NCBI GenBank assembly: GCA_963930655.1
Contig: OZ005610.1
Coordinates: 3,291,001 to 3,355,000, forward strand
DNA length: 64,000 bases
Source: Myrica gale
Lineage: Eukaryota > Streptophyta > Magnoliopsida > Fagales > Myricaceae
Direction of reading: 5' to 3'
The position numbers and the translations under genes were made by a program. Shown one piece after another: positions 23,477 to 33,481 of the stretch (position 1 is the stretch's first letter; every line of letters starts with the position of its first letter). The notes under the pieces were generated by a model. The model ran no database searches. It was not told the origin of the DNA and saw only the letters and a list, made by a program, of their open reading frames with translations.

Positions 23477-23959
23477 TAAGCTGGTTTCAGTCACGAAAAT
23501 ATATATGTTGCAGAAAAAAAACGTGGCTCTAGATCTTTTTTCTTGTAGTGTTAATAAATATATTATCATTTCGTAATGCAAGCAAAACGTGGTGGGTTAT
23601 GGAATATGGACTAGGGTAGGTCAAATGTCACCTAATTTTCCAGCATAGACAATAGATCATGATGATAACCCCCCAGCGATGATGGCTGCTAATTCACTGG
23701 TTGTACTTTTTATAAGCAATTGATTGAGAAAATGTGGCCGGAGAAAAGTGGTACTACCACTTAATTCAAATGACCAAAGATTATTATGTCACGGGAGAAT
23801 TGTGCCTTTTACCAGGAGGACAAATAACAACGCATACATGATTAGTCAATAGGAAAATAGCAGTTGAGGTCTTCCGTTGAGATAGACGTTCTTGTTGGGG
23901 TTTTCAGGGAAAAATTTAGATCTTTCTTCATGGAGATGATGAGAATGTCAGTATACTCA
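23477..23959. other. intergenic
   Basis: No gene or repeat recognised. Confidence 0.35.
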
Positions 23960-24139
23960 GGTTATGTTTGAGAAACAAAATTTTAGGTTGGTTAAAGTTT
24001 TAGGTATTGAAGCTGATAAAAAAAAGTGAAGAGAGTATAAAAGTTGGTGAAAAAGTGAAAAAATTTATAAGAGGTGGTGAAAAATGAGGAGAGAAAATGT
24101 TTTGTAATGATGATAAAATTTTAGTACGCAAACATAGTC
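23960..24139. mobile_element. Tourist-like MITE, divergent copy D (180 bp)
   Basis: Ends GGTTATGTTTGAGAAACAAA and GTACGCAAACATAGTC are imperfect inverted repeats sharing the TGTTTG and AAAATTTT cores of the other Tourist-like copies. TCA flanks both sides (23957-23959 and 24140-24142). The interior repeats AAAAAGTGAAGAGAG. The TCA target departs from the TTA/TAA of the other copies, so the limits are less secure. Confidence 0.55.
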
Positions 24140-25681
24140 TCAGTACAGCTTAAAGTCATTGACTTTTCTGGCACCTACGTTTCCTAACCGAAGCTATTTA
24201 TAAAAATTAAGTTTAAATATAGATCAGGACACTTTTACATTCTAAACTATTATTTTGTTATATTACACTTTTATTTATTAATTTTAGACACGTTAAAAAT
24301 TTTAAGAAAAAAATTTATTTATTAATGCGTGAAATGACATTTTGCCCCATAATCTTTTTATTATTAATTGTAGACACTTTATACCAAGTTAAATTTGTAG
24401 TCATAAAATTATTTGTTGGCGCTTAGAATGGTATTTTGCCCCATAATTATTTTTGCCGGTGATCATTTTTGTAAGGGTAAAATTACAATTTTAGATATTA
24501 AAAAATTAATTTCCGTAAAAATTGACAAAACAATTTCATAGAGTGCAAACTTCGAGGTATCAACTGTCAATACCACTGAAATTTTTTGTCGCTAGAAGCC
24601 CAAAAATGGTCCCAAAAGCTTTTTAGTGACCAAAAATTTAGTCGAACATTGTAGTGAAAAAAAGGATCAAGAATTGTCATCCATCAGGTCTCTGGACTCT
24701 CTTATCGGCAACCCGCCTTATTTTCTTTGCTCTATTTTAGGCTCCAGAGTCCAGGGGAGAGAGAGACCGAGAGGGCATGTGTGAAGCACGAGAAAATGTT
24801 GTTCCGCTGCATGATTTCCTAGTAACTTCTAACGTGAGAAAGACACGTGGTGCTAACCATGAGTCAACCAAGGCCAAACGCGTGACGTATCAGGTGGATG
24901 GGGAAGCTGATTGTCACGCTGTAGTGATGGAAGCTTTGATCAGGTGGGTTTTGACCAAAACCCATGGGAGCACGAGAGCAATGGCACTTTTCTAATTACG
25001 GCCTAAACCAGAAGATTAGAGGATTCCACACAGCAAATTCTTACCTCTATACCCTCAACACTAGGGTTTTCTGGGTCTATCTTCTTAGCATTAGTATAAC
25101 CGAATATAGAAGAAGTTCTTGCGGCATTATAATACAACTAAAGCTTATGAGCTCTAATCGCGGCCATCACTCCCGTCAGAGTCGGAGTTCTCCACCCAAA
25201 AAAGAGTAACAACAAGGCGACTCCGAGTCAAGTCAAAAGAGCAATATCTCTTTATACAAGTATTGCACCATTTACCGCGTGGCACTCTTGTGCTTCGTGT
25301 GGACGGGTGGACCCGAATTTCGGCGCCGCATGAATTATGTGACAATAATATCGTACGACAGGGATCGAACGAACGTTCAACCAAGCCTCGGTTGGGAACT
25401 TTGCAGTCGGATCAACGGCTAGATCTGTTGCTTCTAACGACCACGAGTGGTCCACGACGCGTGTGACGGATGAAGTGACGACGTCAGTAGAAAAGCATAC
25501 GATGACGTCAGGGACAAATAAATCCAGAAAGCGGAAGGGAAAAAGAGCCGGCCAGTCAGCACCGAGCCTAAAATATTCATTTATTGATGCTTCATTAATT
25601 CAGAAATTATATTCTTAAGGATTATTGTTGAGGCTTTGCAAAAGGAAAAGATGGTCTGGAATGTACAATTGATTACTCAAC
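24140..25681. other. intergenic, no gene seen
   Basis: Several short open frames without recognisable domains. 25420-25515 is unusually rich in ACGT-core and TGACG-type sequences (see findings). Confidence 0.35.
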
Positions 25682-25684
25682 TTA

Positions 25685-25883
25685 GGGTGGGTTTGTGTGG
25701 TAAAATTTTTGGTATTGGGTTTAATGTTGGTATTGGGTTTAGTGAAAAAGTGAAGAGAGAGGTAATAGTTTATAGTTTTTGTAATTTTTTATATTTTTTT
25801 ATGGAAGATAAAGAGATTATATTGGAGTATTTTATTAGGAGAGAGATAAAATTTTGGGGAAAATTTTACATGCAAACGCAGCC
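25685..25883. mobile_element. Tourist-like MITE, copy B (199 bp, TSD TTA)
   Basis: Starts GGGTGGGTTTGTGTGGTAAA and ends GCAAACGCAGCC, with TTA on each side (25682-25684 and 25884-25886). It shares the interior TTTAGTGAAAAAGTGAAGAG with copies A and C. Confidence 0.85.
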
Positions 25884-26546
25884 TTACAAAGAGGGAGAGT
25901 GGGCTTATGGGTATGGCCGCGTGGGTTGGAGGCATGTTCACACAAAGGAATTAGTGGCTATCTAAGCAATTGCTATCTCATGATCGCCTAAAAGAACGAG
26001 GGTATTCTAGTGCAGGTTTTCGCCATCAGGGAATGGGATGGTTAAGTTTATCTGGGTTACATTTTTTACCCACCCTATTGACCCACAAACTAACCCTCTC
26101 TCGATTCTCCAATTGTACACATCATGATGGGCCAAAGGAATATGATACTATGTGTACCCTTTATTCGAAATAGATTATTAGCAAAAGAAATTAATAGGGT
26201 ATGAATGAAGTGGGTTACACTTCTTACGGCCCTTAATAAAAGTACTCATTAAATAAACTCAGTAGTTGGTGTTCCACAATCCCAAAACATGATAAGGATG
26301 CCATCCAGGAAGCTAGAAAAGTTATACTGGTGGGTCAATTTTTTTTTTTTTGAAGTTGGAAGGTATATATATATATATATTCTGCTTGGGCGTTATTGAA
26401 AAGTAATAAAGTCTTTATAATTTTTTTCCTCTTATTTCTAGTATTTTGGGAACACCAAACTTGTCATTTATAGACTAGAAGTCAATCCAGGAAGAAAACA
26501 ACCAAAAACTACCCAATATTTTTTTTAGTTTTCGGACCTTGGTAAG

Positions 26547-26802
26547 TTGGTGGGGCTCTCCCTTCGTGTCGTCTCTGAGGCCATGAATTCTACGTCTAGA
26601 ATAGATAAGAGGAGAAAAAGGACAAGAAGTTGTTTGCCTATTCCTTTATTTGTAAATCTTAATAAAATAATACCTTGGTGGGGCTCTCCCTTCGTGTCGT
26701 CTCTGAGGCCATCAATTCTACGTCTAGAATAGATAAGAGGAGAAAAAGGACAAGAAGTTGTTTGCCTATTCCTTTATTTGTAAATCTTTATAAAATAATA
26801 GT
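26547..26802. repeat. 128 bp tandem duplication
   Basis: 26547-26674 and 26675-26802 are almost identical, each starting TTGGTGGGGCTCTCCCTTCG. Very few substitutions separate them, so the duplication is recent. Confidence 0.9.
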
Positions 26803-26933
26803 ATGACACAAATTATCCAAGCTCTACCACCCCTTTCCCGAATCCCGAGTCTCCTCCCCTCCTCTAGTCCAAACGCACCGTTGGACACTCCACACCTGAC
26901 ACCCGATCCACGTGAAGCATCAGTGCCTGAAAT

Positions 26934-27598
26934 TATGGGTGTTCATTTGCACTGGCGGTTACTGTTTTAACCGCTGCCGGTAAGGACGGTTATTGTGTCT
27001 TAGCAGTGCGGTGACGATGTCAAATATGTGATTCCGTCAATTGCGGTGACGGTGACGATTTTCGCCAAACCGTTACCTACACTACTGTTAACCACCCATA
27101 GTTGAGACTTGAGATGACTATTGATTATGTGACATACTTTTGTTGGACTTTTGTTGGAATATGTTAGTTGGTTTATGTCACATTGTTAGATATTTATATT
27201 AGACTTTAGTCTTTATGTTTGAATATGATATTATGTTATACTTTTGGACAACTTTATATTTGTTATGCTTTTTAATGATTATGATATTATATTTAAATAT
27301 GTTATGATATTTGTCCATTTGATATGATTATTGATTATGATATTATGTTGGAAATTTAAACAGCCTAAAACAGTGAAAAAAAATAAAAAAGCTCAAGGAA
27401 AAAATTTATTTTTTTTGCACAACGGTTATACGGTTTAAGCGGTTATTGTATAACCGTTACTGTTAATACCATCACCGGCAATAGCGGTTATTGTGTCTTA
27501 GCGGTGCGGTGACGGTGTCAATTATGTGATTTCGTCAATTCCGGTGACGGTGACGGTTTTTGCCAAACAGTCACCTACACTACCGTTAACCACCCCTA
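26934..27598. mobile_element. 665 bp non-autonomous hAT element
   Basis: Starts TATGGGTGTTC and ends AACCACCCCTA, flanked by an 8 bp duplication with one mismatch (CCTGAAAT at 26926-26933, CCTGAAAC at 27599-27606). Both match hAT rules. A segment of about 110 bp (GGTTATTGTGTCTTAGC...GTTAACCACCC) occurs in direct orientation near 26993 and again near 27485, so the terminal region is present twice. The centre is AT-rich with no transposase. Confidence 0.8.
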
Positions 27599-27759
27599 CC
27601 TGAAACGTTGTAAAGATTGTTAAATGCGAAATCAAACGGTCCTGAAGCGGCAGATTTGCGGCTTAGCCGCTTAGGAGACGACTTAATGCCATCAATCCGA
27701 AAATCCATATATCAACAAAACAATATATCAACGACTTTATGCCATCAATCCGAATTTAT

Positions 27760-27881
27760 GCCATATATTTGACACCGTCACCACACTACTAAGACACAAT
27801 AACCGCCCTTACTGGTTACAGTATCAGTAGCGGCGACGGTTTTAGCGGTTAAATCGGTCACCGCCGATGTAAATAAACACC
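27760..27881. mobile_element. inverted fragment of the same hAT family
   Basis: On minus this reads GAGGTGTTTATTTACATCGGCGGT... ACCGCTAAAACCG, then GGTTATTGTGTCTTAG and GGTGACGGTGTCAAATAT, paralleling the left end of the 26934 element. No second terminus was found, so it is a truncated copy. Confidence 0.65.
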
Positions 27882-28097
27882 TCAGAACCAAACCGAAGAC
27901 CCGGACTGGAAGCCCCTAATTGTAAAAGGAGCGTACAATATACGCTCCGCATTAGGGTGTGATATAGGTGCTCGTTTTCTTTTTGGCGACATAGTTGGTT
28001 GGTTAATGTGATTACGCGGTGTCGTAGACCACCTTGTACAGCGCATTGGACGGTGCAGATCTTTCTTGGAAGCATCAGTCGAGAACATGAGGTCCCC

Positions 28098-28155
28098 CAC
28101 GTGGGTTTAATCCCGTTTCTCACTACAACAGTCCAAAACTCGAGCCCTATAAAAT
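28098..28155 (+). promoter_or_regulatory. G-box and TATA box upstream of bHLH35
   Basis: A palindromic G-box CCCACGTGGG (core CACGTG at 28098-28103) is followed by TATAAAAT at 28148-28155, about 100 bp before the start codon at 28258. A CT-rich leader (28205-28245) lies between. bHLH proteins bind CACGTG-type E-boxes, so self-regulation is possible but is inference. Confidence 0.6.
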
Positions 28156-28257
28156 CCCCTAGCTCCGATGAAGTGCAAAATTTCCTAAAAGGATCAGTAT
28201 TTCCCTTCTCTCTCTCTCCACCTCTCTCCCCTCATCTTCTCCTCGAAGGCTCGAGCT

Positions 28258-31200
28258 ATGGACAACATGAGTGAGGAGTACAGACAGTACAACCATTACT
28301 GGGAAACCAATATGTTCCTTCAAAATGAAGAGCTCGATAGGTATTTTTTCTCCCTCATATACTCTAGTCAAACTGTGCTCCTCTCTCTCTCTCCCAATTC
28401 TTCAATGGGTGTAAATTGCTGATAGTTTTTTCTTCGTCACTTGGCAGTTGGGGGCTGGACGAGGCGATTTCAGGGTACTATGATTCGAGTTCACCGGACG
28501 GGGCGGCATCATCGGCGGCCTCAAAGAACATTGTTTCCGAGAGGAACCGGAGGAAGAAGCTCAATGAAAGGCTCTTTGCACTTAGAGCGGTGGTCCCCAA
28601 CATTAGCAAGGTGACCAATCAACTTAGACCACTTGTGCTTCTCTAAACTAATAATTGCTCATCTGAATATTTAACTAAAACTGGTAGTTAGTACACCATG
28701 TTGTTCCTTGAATTTGCTCTTTTTTTAAAAAAAAATTCCACAGTTCTTATGTTAATTATTCCTTTCCATCCGTTGGTCGACGTTCAGATGGATAAGGCTT
28801 CGATAATCAAAGACGCTATAGAATATATCCAAGAGCTCCAGGAACAAGAACGAAGAATCCAAACTGAGATAATGGAGCTCGAATCCGGGAAATTGAAGAA
28901 AAATCCAGGTTATGACTTAGAGCAAGAGTTACCCGTGGTGCTGAGATCAAAGAAAAAGAAAACTGACCAATTCTATTATTCGGGGGCATTAAGAACTTCC
29001 CCTATTGAAGTCCTTGAAGTGAGCCCCTCTCTCTCTCTCTATCTCTATCAGGCATACACGTACAGACAAATATGATTTTTTAAAAAAGTAATGAAATAAT
29101 TCATTCCCAGATCATGATTATACTAAGGATATTTTTGGTCAAATAATTGGTGGAGTGCAGATTAGGGCGACATACATGGGGGAGAAAACTGTGGTGGTGA
29201 GTCTAACATGTAGTAAAAGAACAGACACAATGGTGAAACTTTGCGAGGTCTTCGAATCTTTGAAGCTCAAAATCATTACGGCAAACATCACCGCTTTTGC
29301 TGGGAGGCTTGTGAAAACAATCTTCGTGGAGGTCAGTACCTTTTCCTTGCTTTTTAGTACTGTCTTCCATAATACTCCGCATTTCGCAGATTAATTAAGC
29401 TCAGATGGGACCAACAGCAAAAAGATTAAGCTCAAATGATGGATTAGTGAGTTGCTAATTAACCACTACTAGCAAGCGCGTGAGTAATATACTACACATA
29501 TGTATATATAGATAGAGAAATATGTACGTGCCACGTGGACAAATTATCTCAATGGCTGATACCTTGTGATTAGCTTGGTCATGGATTAATGTGGTTAAAA
29601 ATAAACGATAGAGAGAGAGAGAGAAAGAAGAAACAGCTGGAATTGTGGGGTCTAGATCATAGTATTGAAAACTGATAGAGACCACACTTTAATAAAGTGG
29701 ATCGTCAATTATGCGAGTGATATTGTTTTTTAAGGTCGATGAGCGAAAGTGAGGAAAATATGATCGCATCAATTTCCACTTTGAATAGGAAATGATTAAT
29801 ATTGCCCTTTTCTTTAACAATGCCATTTTTTTTTGGAGAATCTAGATTTGTGATGAAATTAATCGTCACATCTTTGTAACGATTGGTTGTTCGTCACCGA
29901 AAATGTCGTCCGGAAGTTTTTTAATAACGTCAGGATGATAACGCATTGCTTGAAATTGTTGAATAGCGGAGTTAAATTTTTGTCAGAGAAGGTGATCTTG
30001 GGTGATAAAATTTATTTGACACTGATCAAAATTTTATCTCCCAAGATCATTTTTGTTCTAGAGTCTTTATACACACTTAGTGTCTAAAATATTGAGACTA
30101 GGAACATCTCAAGGAAAAATAATAATGAAATAGAAATTCTTATTAGGTAGAGTAATTAAGTTCGTGGTCTCCTCCATGATCGCATGCGTTTGGGGAATTG
30201 AAGTTTTTAAAAAGTTTTCAAAAATTTCTCACTCACTTTTTCATCAATTCCAATTAATCCATAGCCGAAGGTTTTTCACGCGATAGATGTGATATAAAGG
30301 TCCTAATGGACCAAAATGCTTTTGGATTGGTTTTCCTAATCTATTTAGCAGTCTTCGGATTTTGAGTTCTGTGTATAGCCTAGCCTCTTAAGACATTATT
30401 TTAGGAATGGATTAATTGGCTGGGTACAGAATTGAGTTTCCGGTCTGTCAGTCGTCTTTGAATATACATAGAAGATCCGAAAGAAACATGTTTCCCTGAT
30501 GGGACAAAGTTTCCAGGAAAATTCTAGCAATGCCATTTTTGTTTGTTTCCCTCTGTGGCTGTTTCCGTTGCGCTAAGCAACACACTAACATGGGAACCTC
30601 GTGGGAAAAATCAAAATGGCACATTTTCAGATTTTTAGTTTGATTTGATCGTCCACTCGTGCATAATATTCAATTCCCACGCTGTTTAATTTTTGTCTTC
30701 TCCACGTGGGTTTTAGTGCTAGTGGACCTATGAAAATTCACGCGTTTTAAAATGAGTAAGAGCCAGACATTGAAATATTGGAGTTGGAGTACAAAATCCT
30801 TTTGGATTTTAGTGGGCCGATTAAAAGCATGCATGCATGAGGAGTTGTAACTCTTTCTGGATGCAACCACGAAGGATGGTGGCTCAGTGGTGTGCGGAGC
30901 CGTGCCTAGGACCCAGGGCTTGCCTAACGAAGATTCGACTCACGGTAGTCCCATTGTGTCTTGGTGGGACCCATGCCATGTGGTTATCCCGGGTTTAAGT
31001 GGGGGGCCTTGGTGCTGGCTTCATGATGGTTCACCCCTGAGGGCCTTTTTTGCTTAGAAAAAAAAAACTCTTTCTAGATGCCACGGTTCCGGTTTGGCTT
31101 TTTCTTTGAACAAGACTGAAAGTGGAAAAGTAATTGGTTTTAGGTTCATAATTATCCTTTTTTTTAATAATAAAAACAGTTTTTAGCTAGCTAGCTAACT

Positions 31201-31876
31201 AGGTTCAATGGGTTTACTAACTAAACAAAAATAAAAATCCAATTATGGGTTTAGGTCAGCAGGCTCTATAATATATGGGTTCCTAATTCACGGATGAAAT
31301 GCCTGATTCGGTGCTCCTGATCAGTTTCTAATTGTTTTATTGGAGTTGTTAGGAGGCATAGCCAATTCAAATAAAAATGGTTTTTTTTCTTACCCACTTG
31401 TTAGATATTTGATATATTTAAAGAAGATACAAATACGACGTTTATCAATTAACAATATTAGGTCACCGCTGTCCAAAATCTTTTACTTTTAAAGCTCAAC
31501 CATACTTAAAATATGCCATAATCTGTCACTGTTCCACAGATAGAATTTCTGTGTCTAAAACAGACACCCACATCTTCCAAGCACTATGCCCAAAGTCACA
31601 CTCATCAAACTTCCTTGATTGAAAATCTAGGCGTTAATGGCTTTGCTGTCTCCAATCGTAGAAACTGTTGAAGCTTAACCAACGAGCTACCAAATGAATT
31701 TTGAGGGATAGGGAAATCTTAGGAGACAGAAAGGCCGAAGGGTTCCAAGAGATCTCATTTGGTAGCTCCCACTATTTGTTTTGCAGGCAAATGAAGATGA
31801 GAAAGATCGTTTGAAGATAAGGATCGAAACAGCCATTGCGGCTCTCAATGATCCACAAAGCCCCATGAGCATCTGA
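28258..31876 (+). CDS. BHLH35: bHLH transcription factor, bHLH35-like
   Basis: Complete gene with exons 28258-28340, 28448-28610, 28788-29018, 29161-29331 and 31787-31876 (738 nt, 245 aa; Arabidopsis bHLH35 is close to this length). The N-terminus [20 protein letters not shown] and the block [20 protein letters not shown] are diagnostic of the bHLH35 group. Basic region and helix 1: [20 protein letters not shown], with the E and R residues needed for E-box binding. The exon 2/3 border falls at [21 protein letters not shown], as in many plant bHLH genes. A C-terminal ACT-like domain ([29 protein letters not shown]) probably serves dimerisation. It ends [10 protein letters not shown]. Intron 4 is 2.45 kb and contains a SINE. 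It is a nuclear DNA-binding protein; its target genes are not inferable here. Confidence 0.95.
30865..31065 (+). mobile_element. tRNA-derived SINE, about 200 bp, in bHLH35 intron 4
   Basis: An RNA polymerase III A box (GGTGGCTCAGTGGTG, near 30878) and a B box-like AGATTCGACTC (near 30931) are followed by a unique body and an A-rich tail ending at 31065. A 16 bp target duplication with one mismatch flanks it: AACTCTTTCTGGATGC at 30849-30864 and AACTCTTTCTAGATGC at 31066-31081. Confidence 0.88.
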
Positions 31877-32033
31877 CCGTACGTGAGACCGATCGAGTTC
31901 CGAGTCCTTTGAGGTTGGGATGTCTGGTTACTTCCTGTTGCTTTCATGTTCTCAATAAAAAATTTCTTTCTTCACTCTGACACTTTGTGGGGGGTTTCGG
32001 CGTCGATGTTTTTTTCCTTGATGAAGAGTCTTT

Positions 32034-32212
32034 GAGGCTGTTCGGTGATGGAGTATTTTGAGAATTTTTTGCGTTTTAAGAATTTTTAGGTGATGTCAAC
32101 TTTATTGGCATGCGTGGAGTAGTTATTTTTAAGTGATGTTAAAAAATATGTTCGGTTTGTGTATTCTCAGGATTCAAAAAATTCTGAGAATTCAAAATTG
32201 CCGAACAAGCCC
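32034..32212. mobile_element. MITE-like inverted-repeat unit
   Basis: The ends GGCTGTTCGGTGATGGAGTA and GAATTCAAAATTGCCGAACAAGCCC are inverted with respect to each other (TGTTCGG core, GAATTTTT further in). It shares GTGATGTTAAAAAATATGTTCGGTTT-like sequence with the 16085-16165 region. No clear target duplication. Confidence 0.5.
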
Positions 32213-32704
32213 TTTCTGTGGCGGTGCTGTTTCTTGGGGAAGCGAGAAGCTGCATAGTTTTTAGTAACCGCCATGTGTGTTGATTGAATATTGTAACCTG
32301 TGTTTGAATGGAATAATAATGGAAGATGCCTTTTGGAAGTATTTACCTAAAGCTCTCAAGTTCGCATGAAATTTCAGGAGTTCAATTCTGCTTTATCTCG
32401 AATCCTTTTCTGGGTCTATTGCCTTCACCAGATTAAGAGTTTTGGATGAACAAAAAATTAAACCACAAGTACTTTTTCTACAAGTCTGAAGAAATAAATA
32501 TGAAGAATTATCATACTAGTGCTAAAACGATGTTACCAATATGGGGCCTCCAGCCCGTCCTAGTGAATCCAGCCTCAAGGCCCAATCAGTCAAGGCCCAA
32601 ATTGAGCTCATTCTCTTATGAAACTTCTCCACCAGTGAAAAGTTCTCCTCCTCGAGTCCCGTAGGTCTAGACGGAGGTGCTCCGAAATTCCCCTCATCTC
32701 GGCG

Positions 32705-32709
<5 letters not shown>

Positions 32710-32748
<39 letters not shown>
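32710..32748. repeat. CT dinucleotide microsatellite
   Basis: Uninterrupted (CT)n of about 39 bp followed by TTTTCTTTTCTTC. Confidence 0.95.
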
Positions 32749-32751
<3 letters not shown>

Positions 32752-33481
32752 CTTTTCTTCAGATGTTGGTGAAGCTGGCTCTGTTAATCGTGATTCATCT
32801 CTACTTCGCATTAGCCCTACTCTTGACCCAGTTATCATGCGGATCTCGATCTCGCTTACAGATTCCATTTCCATGAAATCAAGTGATGTTTTGTTTTCAA
32901 TTGTAATGACGATCGTTTCAAAGATCAACTCCTCCCACAGTGATTAATAAATGTAAATATATCATTTTGTCCGAACTGGCGATTGAATCATGCGTCTCTG
33001 TCCAAGAGCTAGAAGTGAAGATTCTTATCTTTTGCCTTTGAGAATTCGTTCGTTCTCAGTGCAAATGCTCTTGCTTTGCGATTTATCCGTAATAGATTGA
33101 CTACCAGCTTTCCGTCCATCTATTAGATTGCCACCAAAATCGTACTTTTAGTTTTGACGATGTTTCTCTTGGCTGCTTGGTGAGGAGAGCTACTGGATCG
33201 TACATTGTTGGCTCGGTTTCCCGTTTTATTAATATTACGATATTTTGCAACACAAAAAAAAACCCCAAAATAAATGGGAAAGGTCGATACATGGGTCGGT
33301 TAATTGCGACTGCGTTACCCGAATCGGAGTAAAAAAAAAACCGGTTTTGTTTCCATTCTACTCCCAACCATTCCGAGTTTTTTTTTTTCTACGCACAACC
33401 ATTCCGAGTTAAAATGGATCCCACCTGCCACTTCCACCGCAACGACAGGTTGTCTAGGTTTTAACATTTTCCTCTTCTCTG

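Larger units (their letters stand above)
31877..33481. other. intergenic between bHLH35 and the PRCC-like gene
   Basis: AATAAAAAA at about 31954 may serve polyadenylation of bHLH35. 32034-32212 is a MITE-like unit. A CT microsatellite (32710-32748) is followed by an open stretch to about 32947 without a recognised domain. The last 150 bp should hold the PRCC-like promoter. Confidence 0.4.
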
